A stretch of 19,650 nucleotides of DNA from the NCBI GenBank assembly GCA_045114665.1, contig JBGUKW010000005.1, positions 1 through 19,650 of the forward strand. Reading direction: 5' to 3'. Position numbers and translations under genes: made by a program. The stretch is from CADAWZ01 sp045114665. Its GTDB lineage: Bacteria; Vulcanimicrobiota; CADAWZ01. Positions 7,478 to 14,628 of this stretch are shown here, one piece after another. How positions within the stretch are numbered: position 1 is the stretch's first letter; every line of letters begins with the position of its first letter. A model generated the notes under the pieces. That model saw only the letters and a list, made by a program, of their open reading frames with translations. It had not been told where the DNA came from and made no database searches.

Positions 7478-7835
7478 GAAAGATGTCTATTCTTCATCAC
7501 TTTTTTTATTCTCCTAAATTTATTTAGGAGCGAAATTTCCCCTTTTACATTCAAATCTTCAATAGTTATATAAGATGACTTGATTTTCACTATCTCAGCT
7601 ATTGTTTTATTTATGTAATCAGTACGGATATTATCTAACCTATGATGAAGTTTTTGTACTTTCAGTTTTTGCTTTTGTATATTTTTTTTTGAGTAGATTT
7701 TCCTTTCTTTAGATTTTCATATTTACGAGATAAACATCGCTGTTTTCTCTTTAATTCTTTTTCTAATTTTTTTATTTTTTTGATTTATTTATATTTTTAT
7801 AAGTTTCACCATTAGACACAGCTGCAAAATCGTTT
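7478..7835 (-). pseudogene. tnpB: Decayed tnpB (IS200/IS605 OrfB) fragment
   Basis: No long open frame survives, but translating the minus strand gives a clear TnpB middle section. It reads NDFAAVSNGETYKN (just after the RuvC-I Asp), a basic helix (LEKELKRKQRCLSRKYENLKK), LHHRLDNIRTDYINK, and then ITIEDLNVKG with the RuvC-II Glu. A stop plus frameshift follows NKSKK, and the N-terminus and zinc-finger C-terminus are missing. MKNRHLSK, which normally follows VKG directly, is displaced by a 42-bp in-frame insert at 7498-7539 carrying a palindrome. This is a dead TnpB nuclease gene. It explains most of the gap between yccF and eno; the rest is A+T-rich with no gene seen. Confidence 0.85.
7498..7539. 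repeat. 42-bp palindrome-bearing insert within the tnpB remnant
   Basis: Perfect 8-bp arms, CTCCTAAA (7511-7518) and TTTAGGAG (7523-7530), surround a 4-nt loop. The segment splits the otherwise contiguous VKG and MKNRHLSK motifs and is exactly 14 codons long. It is a candidate miniature repeat. Only one copy is seen in this window. Confidence 0.5.
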
Positions 7836-7877
7836 AAAAAAAATGGTGCAAGAAAAAATATTCTCACACCATTTTTT
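7836..7877 (-). terminator. eno terminator
   Basis: A 10-bp stem (GGTGTGAGAA / TTCTTGCACC, two G-U pairs) is extended by flanking A and T runs and ends in eight T on the minus strand. It lies about 18 bp after the eno stop. Confidence 0.9.
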
Positions 7878-7894
7878 CTATAATTTACAAAAAA

Positions 7895-9181
7895 CTAATG
7901 TTTTTGATTGAAAGCAGAAAGACCTGCAAATACTGCTGAATCTCCAAGTTCTTCTTCGATTCTGAGAAGTTGGTTATATTTACAAATTCTGTCTGTTCTT
8001 GAAGCACTACCTGTTTTGATTTGTCCTGCATTCATTCCAACCACAATATCAGCGATTGTTGTATCTTCTGTTTCGCCAGATCTGTGTGAAACAACAGCAG
8101 TATATTTATTTCTCTTTGCAAGTTCGATTGCTTCGAGTGTCTCTGTAAGTGATCCAATCTGATTTACTTTAATAAGAATTGAGTTTGCAACGCCTTTTTC
8201 AATTCCCATTTTAAGTCTTTCTGTATTTGTAACAAAAAGATCATCACCGACTAACTGAATCTTGTCTCCGATTCTTTCTGTCATGAGTTTCCAGCCGTCC
8301 CAATCATCTTCTGCAAGACCGTCTTCAATAGAAACGATTGGATATTTTGCAATCCAAGATTCATAGAGATCGATAAGACCTTTTGAATCAAAGCTCTCAT
8401 TAGAACTCTTTGTAAATACATATTTACCATCTTTAAAGAATTCAGATGAAGCGATATCAAGAGCAATAAAAGCATCTTTGCCTGGTTCATAACCAGCTTT
8501 TTTGATTGCTTCTACTATAAATTCAAGAGCTTCTTCATTTGATTTGAGGTTTGGAGCAAATCCACCTTCATCACCAACAGCTGTATTTAAGCCTTTTGAT
8601 TTTAAAAGAGCTTTGAGGCTGTGGAATACTTCTGTTCCCATTCTGAGTGCCTCTGAAAAACTTCCTGCACCAGCTGGAACAATCATGAATTCCTGAATAT
8701 CTGCATTATTATCAGCATGCTTTCCACCATTGAGAATGTTCATCATTGGAACTGGAAGTGTGCAAGCATTTACACCACCGATATATCTATAAAGTGGAAG
8801 ATTACATTCTTCTGCCTGAGCTTTTGCTGCAGCTAGAGAAACTCCTAATATTGCATTGGCACCAAGTTTGCCTTTGTTTGGTGTGCCATCGAGATCAATC
8901 ATGACATTGTCAAGGTCTCTTTGATATATAGCATCCATACCTGTAATTTCAGGAGCAATTATATCATTTACATTGTCAACAGCTTTATAAACTGATTTAC
9001 CACAATATACAGCTTTGTCTCCATCTCTGAGTTCGACAGCTTCATGAACGCCAGTTGAAGCACCTGAAGGAACAGCAGCTCTTCCCATAACACCGCTTGA
9101 AAGTTGTACATCTACTTCTACTGTAGGATTGCCTCTTGAATCCAAAATTTGGCGACCATGGATATATTCTATCTCTGACAT
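7895..9181 (-). CDS. eno: Enolase (phosphopyruvate hydratase)
   Basis: It interconverts 2-phosphoglycerate and phosphoenolpyruvate in cytoplasmic glycolysis and gluconeogenesis, and forms part of the RNA degradosome in some bacteria. The 428-residue length is normal. The hallmarks are present: ILDSRGNPTVEV, the catalytic loop SGASTGVHEA, Mg ligands Asp242, Glu286 and Asp313, catalytic Glu205 (DEGG) and Lys338 (KVNQIGSLTET), and SHRSGETED. It is 51 bp downstream of mazG on the same strand and is followed by a strong terminator, so the two probably form one unit. Base composition is less A+T-rich than the neighbours, as expected for a highly expressed gene. An AAGGATGG site precedes the ATG. 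Confidence 0.99.
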   Translation of the reverse strand: MSEIEYIHGRQILDSRGNPTVEVDVQLSSGVMGRAAVPSGASTGVHEAVELRDGDKAVYCGKSVYKAVDNVNDIIAPEITGMDAIYQRDLDNVMIDLDGTPNKGKLGANAILGVSLAAAKAQAEECNLPLYRYIGGVNACTLPVPMMNILNGGKHADNNADIQEFMIVPAGAGSFSEALRMGTEVFHSLKALLKSKGLNTAVGDEGGFAPNLKSNEEALEFIVEAIKKAGYEPGKDAFIALDIASSEFFKDGKYVFTKSSNESFDSKGLIDLYESWIAKYPIVSIEDGLAEDDWDGWKLMTERIGDKIQLVGDDLFVTNTERLKMGIEKGVANSILIKVNQIGSLTETLEAIELAKRNKYTAVVSHRSGETEDTTIADIVVGMNAGQIKTGSASRTDRICKYNQLLRIEEELGDSAVFAGLSAFNQKH

Positions 9182-9232
9182 TAAAATTCACCATCCTTAA
9201 TTGTCATTTTAATAAACTATTTAAAAAAAATT

Positions 9233-9892
9233 CTAATCTTCTTTTTCTTCATTGCCATATTTTAACTGTTTAACAGCATTCCAAACTGCTCTTTCAGGCT
9301 CAATTCCATTTTTAAAAGCAAGTAACATTCCCTTTAAAATTAAATTGCCTGCAAGATTTTCAACCCCATTTTTGTCTGACAAATCCAAAGAATCTTCAGA
9401 TATAGAATCTAAATCACTTTCTATTTTTTCCTCAAAAAACCTTCTTTTTTTGGACAATACATGAGCCACATTTTTTCTAAACATAGGACTCATTGTCCTA
9501 ACTTCTCTTCTTGCCTTTTTTAGAGCTTTTTCTTTTTTCTTTATTTCTTCCCAAATTTTCTCTAGTTCTTCAGGAGTATTTATCTCCATAGTGCCAAACA
9601 CATGAGGATGTCTGAAAATCAACTTATCACAAAGTTTTCTCAAAACATCTTTAATGCTATAACCTTTTTCATCTTCTTCAACTTGGCAATGGAAAACAAC
9701 TTGCAAAAGTAAATCCCCAAGCTCTTCTTGTTCCCATTCTTTATCACCTGATTCAAGTGCATCTATCAATTCATGGGATTCTTCTATAATAAAAGGCAAA
9801 AGTGTTTCATGTGTCTGTTCACGGTCCCAAAGACAACCGCCTTCAGAACGAAGTTTTTTCATTATGGAAACCAATTCATCAAATTCTTTCAT
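9233..9892 (-). CDS. mazG: MazG nucleoside triphosphate pyrophosphohydrolase, degenerate C-terminal domain
   Basis: It hydrolyses (d)NTPs to monophosphates and pyrophosphate for nucleotide-pool sanitation. The N-terminal MazG domain is complete: GGCLWDREQTHETL, metal-binding IIEESHE (Glu37, Glu38, Glu41) and EELGDLLLQVVFH (Glu57, Asp60), then FRHPHVFG. E. coli MazG is longer and has a second active MazG domain. Here the corresponding part (about 175-212, ending NGIEPERAVWNAVKQLKY) has lost the acidic metal ligands (NLAGNLILKG in place of EELGDLLF). This protein of 219 residues is probably active only through its first domain. The ribosome-binding site is GGAGG. It is first in a unit with eno. 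Confidence 0.93.
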   Translation of the reverse strand: MKEFDELVSIMKKLRSEGGCLWDREQTHETLLPFIIEESHELIDALESGDKEWEQEELGDLLLQVVFHCQVEEDEKGYSIKDVLRKLCDKLIFRHPHVFGTMEINTPEELEKIWEEIKKKEKALKKARREVRTMSPMFRKNVAHVLSKKRRFFEEKIESDLDSISEDSLDLSDKNGVENLAGNLILKGMLLAFKNGIEPERAVWNAVKQLKYGNEEKED

Positions 9893-9958
9893 CTCGTCCT
9901 CCGTCCTCGTCTTCCGTTTTCTATCTATTTGTTACACAATTTATAGAATTTCAATCAC

Positions 9959-9987
9959 AGCAATTTTCGTAAATATTAAGAAAATAA
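9959..9987 (-). promoter_or_regulatory. Inverted-repeat leader element, mazG copy
   Basis: On the minus strand the arms ATTTTC and GAAAAT are separated by 11 bp. The element begins 67 bp upstream of the mazG ATG. Twenty-five of 29 positions match the copy at 12840-12868 upstream of ecfA2. It could be an operator, an RNA hairpin or a dispersed repeat. Confidence 0.4.
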
Positions 9988-10031
9988 ATTTGCACTAATT
10001 TTGAAAATTACTGTAGGGCGTTAGAAAAATT

Positions 10032-10796
10032 TTATTTTCTTGTAATTCTAAAATCTTTCAAAACACTTATACCATCATTTAAAGGCGGAGCATCTTCTCT
10101 ATGCTGTGTCAACACAAAGAAAGACTGACTTTCTGGAAATTCTTCCTGAAGCAAATTACTATTTGCAGGTTCATTTTCAAAAATACCTTCAACTTTACCA
10201 AGTCTTTTAAGATACTGTGTAACATTTCTCTTGAATACTTCGTCTTGTTCTTCAAAAACTTCTTTTACGATCATCATAGTACCTAAAATTCCGATAGGGA
10301 AACCAAAAAGTCTCAAACTTTCGATAGCCCCAACAAGCATACGAGGTGCGTCTCTTCCTGTCAAATAAATGACAGTTGCTCCAGCCCTGTGAATTTTATT
10401 TACATATTTGCAAGCACCAGGTATAGGAATATCATATTTTTGATATTCATCTGAGAAGAAACGATGTTGCCATTTTTCTTTTATGAATTCAACTTCCTTA
10501 GGATCGTCAACATTTAAATTTGCAAGTGTATTTGCAACAGAATATTCAAAAAGAGACAAATCTCTATGCCTGTCAATAACATTGGCAAGTTGAGGAACTT
10601 TTTCTTCATATTTCGAAGCAATTTCTGTTAAAATATGTAGTGTCCTTGGTCTATTGTCAAAAAGAGTACCGTCAAGATCGAAAATCACAACTGAAGAAAT
10701 ATCTTCTTGTGTATTTTTTTCAATCTTATCAATAAGTGCCTGTAATTCTTCATTTTGCCTTTGTTGATAAACAGAATTCCAAATAGGAAGAATCAT
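10032..10796 (-). CDS. HAD-superfamily hydrolase (phosphatase-like)
   Basis: A cytoplasmic HAD phosphohydrolase by motif. Motif I is VVIFDLDGTLFD (Asp40 nucleophile, Asp42 acid/base), motif II is TVIYLTGRD (Thr146), and a lysine region at about 187-198 follows. An acidic motif IV reads GIFENEPANSN (Glu207, Glu209 in place of the usual Asp pair). The roughly 95 residues between motifs I and II form a helical cap, so this is a C1-cap type. The ribosome-binding site GGAGGG precedes the ATG. The gene stands alone, 93 bp from the ecfT end. Substrate unknown. Confidence 0.88.
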   Translation of the reverse strand: MILPIWNSVYQQRQNEELQALIDKIEKNTQEDISSVVIFDLDGTLFDNRPRTLHILTEIASKYEEKVPQLANVIDRHRDLSLFEYSVANTLANLNVDDPKEVEFIKEKWQHRFFSDEYQKYDIPIPGACKYVNKIHRAGATVIYLTGRDAPRMLVGAIESLRLFGFPIGILGTMMIVKEVFEEQDEVFKRNVTQYLKRLGKVEGIFENEPANSNLLQEEFPESQSFFVLTQHREDAPPLNDGISVLKDFRITRK

Positions 10797-10889
10797 GTCT
10801 TTCCCTCCTCAAACTCAAAAAAATATTTTGCCAATATTAAAAAATCAGCTTATTTTTCTTCTTCAATTTAATAAAACAAAAAACCTTTT

Positions 10890-11780
10890 TTAACTGACTT
10901 TGAAAGTGAAGAACTGAAAATAATTGAGAGAAGCAAATAAAATTACTATGACAGCACAAGAGACAAAATCTCTCCAAGTTGCCTTCATCTCTCTCAACTT
11001 CGTCCTATTATCTGTAACTCCATAACATCTTGCTTCCATAGCAACAGCGAGTTCATCTGCTGTCCTAAAAGCATTTACAAAAAGAGGAATCAAAACAGGA
11101 ACAAAAGATTTTGCCTTTTTAATTATAGATTTATTTTCAAAATCAGCCCCTCTCGAAAGTTGAGCCTTTACAATTTTTTCAAGATGTTCAATAAGTGTTG
11201 GAATAAACCTTATTGCAATACTCATCATCATTGCCATTTCATGTACAGGAATTTTTATAGCCTTTCCCCATTTCATCAAATCTTCAAGTGCATCTGTTAT
11301 CTCCATTGGCGATGTTGTCAATGTAAAAAGTGATGTCGCAAGAACGATTATTAAAAGCCTCAATGCCATAAAAAATCCAAATTCTATTCCTTCATGTGTA
11401 ACAGTTATCATAAATTTGTCATAAACAGGCACAACTGGAGATGTCAAATCAGGAAAAAGGCAAAAAGAAAATTCATTCGGAAATATATAAGAAAAAATAG
11501 GATGCCCTGTTGTCAAAATACTATTAAAAAAAAATGTTATAAAAATAAATGGCAAGACAGCCTTTAACCCCTTCATTATATAATTAAAAGAAATTTTCGT
11601 TAAAAGTGATATAAATATCAAAAAGATAAATGGCATAGATAAAAGAAACCATTTATCCAATAAAAAACATTGAATTATTATAGCCCCTGAAATCAAAGTT
11701 TTAAATCGTGGATCCATTTTGTGAACAAATGAATCACCTGGAGCATACTGTCCTATTGTTATGTTCTTCAATAAATTCAT
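10890..11780 (-). CDS. ecfT: Energy-coupling factor transporter transmembrane protein EcfT
   Basis: The membrane scaffold of an ECF vitamin/metal importer, linking the two ATPase subunits to a substrate-binding S component. It opens with ITIGQYAPGDSFVHKMDPR, typical of EcfT. Several hydrophobic segments follow, and the two coupling motifs are present in the cytoplasmic helices: AQLSRGADF (SRG at about 209-211) and AMEARCYG (EAR at about 249-251). I chose ATG at 11780 because the protein then begins at the family's usual position. A TTG nine codons upstream is also open, and neither has a good ribosome-binding site. A hydrophilic stretch at about 92-121 (PNEFSFCLFPDLTSP) looks like an enlarged loop. 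It follows ecfA2 by 142 bp. No S component is nearby. Confidence 0.92.
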   Translation of the reverse strand: MNLLKNITIGQYAPGDSFVHKMDPRFKTLISGAIIIQCFLLDKWFLLSMPFIFLIFISLLTKISFNYIMKGLKAVLPFIFITFFFNSILTTGHPIFSYIFPNEFSFCLFPDLTSPVVPVYDKFMITVTHEGIEFGFFMALRLLIIVLATSLFTLTTSPMEITDALEDLMKWGKAIKIPVHEMAMMMSIAIRFIPTLIEHLEKIVKAQLSRGADFENKSIIKKAKSFVPVLIPLFVNAFRTADELAVAMEARCYGVTDNRTKLREMKATWRDFVSCAVIVILFASLNYFQFFTFKVS

Positions 11781-11922
11781 TTTTTTGTTATGTCTTATTT
11801 GTATCAACTAAATAGCATTTCAAAAACTTATATTAATTACATTAATTTTTGTGCTAAAAATTTATTATTTCCTCCTTGTAAAGAGGGTTAGGATAGTTAG
11901 CCCTTCCCATAGGTACTGAATC

Positions 11923-12774
11923 TTAACTAAATATTTTCGCTATTTCCTTGATACAATCTTCAACTTTACACAAATTATATTTAACAGGCAATCCTGCCTC
12001 TTTTAATTCAATCATAAGTTCCGTACATTCAGGCAAAAGAAGTCTTGCCGTTTTTATCACAGATTCATCTGAAAAAACTTCTTCTGGACTTCCAGATGAA
12101 ATAATTTTACCTTCAGACATAACAACTATCTTATTTGCAATTTCCACAACTTCTTCCATTGAATGCGAAACAACAATTACAGTAACCTTTTTTTCTCTGT
12201 TCAATTCAGAAATAATATTTAGAAGCTCTTTTTTTGAAAAAGGATCAAGTCCTGCAGTTGGCTCATCAAGAACTAAAACAGAAGGACTCATTGCCAAAAC
12301 TCCAGCAATGGCAGTTCTCCTCATCTCTCCCCCACTTAGGGAAAAAGGACTTCTTTTTTTCATATTTTCAGATAAGTGCATTGAATTCATTGCAGAATCA
12401 ATACCAATTTTTATCTCTTCTTCTGAAAATCCAAATTGACGAGGTCCAAAAGCAATGTCATCTTCTACTGTCTCTTCAAAAAGCTGATATTCAGGATATT
12501 GAAAAACTAAACCAACTTTTTTTCTCAGACCCTTCAAATCCAATTTTTTTTGAGTTAAATCTATACCGTCAACAACTATTTTTCCTGAATCAGCTTTTAA
12601 TAGTCCATTAAAATGTTGTACAAGTGTTGACTTACCAGAACCTGTAGAACCAATTATGCCTACAATATCACCTGAAGCGACAGTTAAATTTACATCTTTT
12701 AATGCAAGCCTTTCATAAGGTGTCCCCTTCATATATGTAAATGAAAGCCCTTCAATATCAATAATATGGTTCAT
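11923..12774 (-). CDS. ecfA2: Energy-coupling factor transporter ATP-binding protein EcfA2
   Basis: ABC ATPase of an ECF importer. It has Walker A GSTGSGKST (42-50), a Q-loop FQYPEYQLFEETV (Gln92), signature LSGGEMRR (146-153), Walker B VLVLDEPTAGLD (166-177) and the switch His204 (SHSMEEV). The opening YMKGTPYERLALKDVNL and TLVQHFNGLLK fit the EcfA2 rather than the EcfA1 subtype. ECF modules usually need an EcfA1-EcfA2 pair in the order ecfA1-ecfA2-ecfT. Here EcfA1 is absent, and the upstream position is occupied by an IS200/IS605 element. Either EcfA1 is encoded elsewhere or this ATPase works as a homodimer. The ribosome-binding site is weak (GGAAGAG, rather distant). Confidence 0.93.
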   Translation of the reverse strand: MNHIIDIEGLSFTYMKGTPYERLALKDVNLTVASGDIVGIIGSTGSGKSTLVQHFNGLLKADSGKIVVDGIDLTQKKLDLKGLRKKVGLVFQYPEYQLFEETVEDDIAFGPRQFGFSEEEIKIGIDSAMNSMHLSENMKKRSPFSLSGGEMRRTAIAGVLAMSPSVLVLDEPTAGLDPFSKKELLNIISELNREKKVTVIVVSHSMEEVVEIANKIVVMSEGKIISSGSPEEVFSDESVIKTARLLLPECTELMIELKEAGLPVKYNLCKVEDCIKEIAKIFS

Positions 12775-12839
12775 ATTTTTTCTTTTCTCTTCCGTATTCA
12801 GTATTCAGTCTTCTATCTTATGTCTATGTTATGTGTTAT

Positions 12840-12868
12840 AGCAATTTTCAAAAATACTGAGAAAATAA
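12840..12868 (-). promoter_or_regulatory. Inverted-repeat leader element, ecfA2 copy
   Basis: Same ATTTTC-N11-GAAAAT architecture as at 9959-9987, beginning 66 bp upstream of the ecfA2 ATG. The DNA between it and the gene includes short tandem units of about ACTGAATA at 12795-12812. Confidence 0.4.
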
Positions 12869-12911
12869 GCCTAACTATCCAATTAGCCAATTTTGTGTGG
12901 TTTGACATACT

Positions 12912-12927
12912 CCCCATAAATTTAGGG
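12912..12927 (-). repeat. Right-end hairpin of the IS200/IS605 element
   Basis: CCCC and GGGG arms enclose an A/T core that is itself palindromic (TAAATTTA), directly 3' of the tnpB C-terminal remnant. This is where family members carry the subterminal hairpin bound by TnpA, and where the tnpB-associated omega RNA scaffold ends. Confidence 0.6.
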
Positions 12928-13085
12928 GATTCTGGGATATTAACAAACCTTGCTTCTATTTTTAAATTAGAGGTCTTACGAGTTCTCTCCACAATTGTTG
13001 ATGCCCCAACCATATTTTTTATTTATCATTTTTTTCCTTTTGTTCTTCGGTTGGTTCTAAACGATATTTTATCCCTCTATGTTGT
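12928..13085 (-). pseudogene. tnpB: tnpB remnant: N-terminal and C-terminal ends fused by a large deletion
   Basis: At about 13021-13072 the minus strand reads KYRLEPTEEQKEKNDK and then a stop. This is the canonical TnpB N-terminus (KYRLYPTxEQ), but its ATG has become ATA. Directly after it, about 12930-13016 reads VGASTIVERTRKT... EARFVNIPESPKF, which looks like a TnpB C-terminal tail, though assigned less securely. About a kilobase of coding sequence, including all RuvC and zinc-ribbon motifs, is missing. The nuclease is dead. What remains is close to the stretch from which the omega RNA is made. Confidence 0.65.
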
Positions 13086-13113
13086 AAATATGGGGCTTTT
13101 TGTTTTTTTTGAT

Positions 13114-13551
13114 TTATTTTGTTTTTGGGTTTTCTTCTTTATAGCTGACAATTTTTTGCCTCTCTATATAATGCAAAATATTTTCTTCTGAAGTTGAACC
13201 TATTGTTTCAACAAAATATGAACCATTCCATAATTGACCTTTCCAAAGATGTTTACGCAAATTTGGAAATTCATTTAGTAAGATATGTCCGCTTATTCCT
13301 TTTAGATTTTTTACGATATTTGTTACTGATAATTTAGGAGGAGAAGAAATAAAGCAGTGTATGTGATCCATATCTCCTATCTTACATTCTACAATAGTAA
13401 ATCCTTTATCTTTTGCTATTGAATCTAATAATTCATAAAGGCGATTTGCTATTTCTTGTGTAAGAATCTTTTTACAATATTTCACACACCACACTATATG
13501 ATAATTTATACTATATATACAAGTTCTTGTATAAATATATTTTGTATTCAT
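13114..13551 (-). CDS. tnpA: IS200/IS605 TnpA (Y1 HUH transposase)
   Basis: A 145-residue single-strand DNA transposase, full length for the family (about 130-155). The opening YSINYHIVWCVKYCKKIL is typical. The HUH metal site is DHIHCFIS (His63, His65), and the catalytic tyrosine is Tyr128 in ILHYIERQK, preceded by GSYFVETIGS. No stop or frameshift is seen, so it may be active and could mobilise its own ends or related copies. As in many relatives there is no obvious ribosome-binding site. The truncated tnpB lies immediately downstream. Confidence 0.93.
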   Translation of the reverse strand: MNTKYIYTRTCIYSINYHIVWCVKYCKKILTQEIANRLYELLDSIAKDKGFTIVECKIGDMDHIHCFISSPPKLSVTNIVKNLKGISGHILLNEFPNLRKHLWKGQLWNGSYFVETIGSTSEENILHYIERQKIVSYKEENPKTK

Positions 13552-13607
13552 ACATATATTATATATTTTTTTTAGTTCATGTCAATATTTTTTTTGTTTT
13601 TTTTTTC

Positions 13608-13668
13608 AAAAAAAATAACGGACTTTCATCTCGGATACAAGTAACCGAGAATTCCCGTCCGTTTTCTT
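13608..13668 (-). terminator. Hairpin element B (second copy), downstream of larE
   Basis: On the minus strand an outer stem AACGGAC/GTCCGTT and an inner stem TCTCGG/CCGAGA are separated by an internal loop. An ATTTTTTTT tract follows. It is 36 bp past the larE stop, so it likely terminates larE. It shares TCGGTTA and CCGAGATGAAA with element A at 6542-6590, while the outer stem differs by paired changes. Confidence 0.75.
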
Positions 13669-13704
13669 AAAAAGTCAATATGTTTTTTAGAAAATAAAAA
13701 ATTT

Positions 13705-14523
13705 CTAAATTACTTCATTCATTGAACCTGTTCTATAGCCCTTTAAATCCATCGTTACATAATCAAATCCAAAAGATTTTAATTTTGCATATATTTCATC
13801 TCTATTTTTTAAGATAATATCAAATTCATCAGGCATTACTTCTATTCTTGCAAGATTTTCTCCATGTATCCTAACTCTAACTTGATGAAGCCCTAAATTT
13901 AAAAGAAATTGTTCTGATTTGTCAACCATAGAAAGTTTTTTCTCGTTTATTGTCTCACCATATACAAAACGAGAGGCAAGACATGCAAAAGACGGTTTAT
14001 TCCAAGTTGGCAATCCCAAATATTTTGAAAGTGTCCTTATTTCTTCTTTATAAAATCCTATCTGTCTAAGTGGACTTAAAATACCAAGTTCTTTTATTGC
14101 CTGAAGTCCAGGACGATAATCTCCATTGTCATCTAAATTTGAACCTTCTGCAACATGTAAAATATTTTCTTTTTTGGCAAAGTCAATTATTTTTTTGAAA
14201 AGTTCTTTTTTGCATAGATAACAACGATTTTTAGGATTGTGTGAAAAACCTTCTATTTTTAATTCTTCAGATTCAAGCTGAATATATTTTATATTTTCTT
14301 TTTGACAAAATTTTTTAGCTTCTTTTCTTTCTCTTTCAGGAAATGAGGCTGATTTTGCAGTTACCGCTACCACATTTTCACCAAGTGCTTCTTTTGCAAC
14401 TTTTAATAAAAATGTGGAATCAACACCACCTGAAAAAGCTACAGCAAGGCTCTTTTGTGCTCTTAAATATTCTTTCAATTTTTCGTATTTATTTTTTAGT
14501 TCAAGTGAAATTTCTTCTATCAT
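13705..14523 (-). CDS. larE: LarE, ATP-dependent sulfur insertase for the nickel-pincer cofactor
   Basis: LarE adenylates and thiolates pyridinium dicarboxylate mononucleotide in nickel-pincer nucleotide synthesis, the cofactor of lactate racemase and relatives. The PP-loop is SGGVDST (residues 31-37). Later motifs are GSNLDDNGDYRPG and KPSFACLASRF. Cys181 in the last matches the sacrificial Cys176 of Lactobacillus plantarum LarE. Two further cysteines, Cys101 and Cys104 (NRCYLCKK), give the CxxC...C set associated with [4Fe-4S] LarE variants, so this one may be a catalytic rather than sacrificial enzyme (inference). I take ATG 14523 as start because AGGTGG lies at the right distance. The GTG three codons earlier falls inside that site. 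No larB, larC or larA is in the window. Confidence 0.92.
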   Translation of the reverse strand: MIEEISLELKNKYEKLKEYLRAQKSLAVAFSGGVDSTFLLKVAKEALGENVVAVTAKSASFPERERKEAKKFCQKENIKYIQLESEELKIEGFSHNPKNRCYLCKKELFKKIIDFAKKENILHVAEGSNLDDNGDYRPGLQAIKELGILSPLRQIGFYKEEIRTLSKYLGLPTWNKPSFACLASRFVYGETINEKKLSMVDKSEQFLLNLGLHQVRVRIHGENLARIEVMPDEFDIILKNRDEIYAKLKSFGFDYVTMDLKGYRTGSMNEVI

Positions 14524-14628
14524 ATTAACCACCTGTGAAATATTTACTTTTACCCTTTTTCACTTTCTTATTAGTTTTCTGTTTAGATATACCTCTTCAA
14601 AAACGAGGGGATAATGGGGAGTTGAAAT

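Larger units (their letters stand above)
12901..13560 (-). mobile_element. IS200/IS605-family element, tnpB internally deleted
   Basis: It contains an apparently intact Y1 transposase gene followed, on the same strand, by the first and last parts of tnpB with the middle missing. It ends in a hairpin and a GGGGAGTATGTCAAA-type right end near 12901-12915. The left end is not resolved; the A+T-rich stretch above 13551 shows no convincing hairpin. It separates larE from ecfA2. Confidence 0.75.

Noticed and set aside
11840..11922. Small gene after the AAGGAGG sequence between ecfA2 and ecfT
   Set aside because: No ATG, GTG or TTG follows at a suitable distance in an open frame; the adjacent imperfect palindrome (AGGGTTA...TAGCCCT) is short.
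12766..13191. Plus-strand 141-codon open frame rich in Phe and Ile
   Set aside because: It is antisense to the tnpA 3' end and tnpB remnant; composition reflects A+T-rich antisense reading, with no ribosome-binding site.
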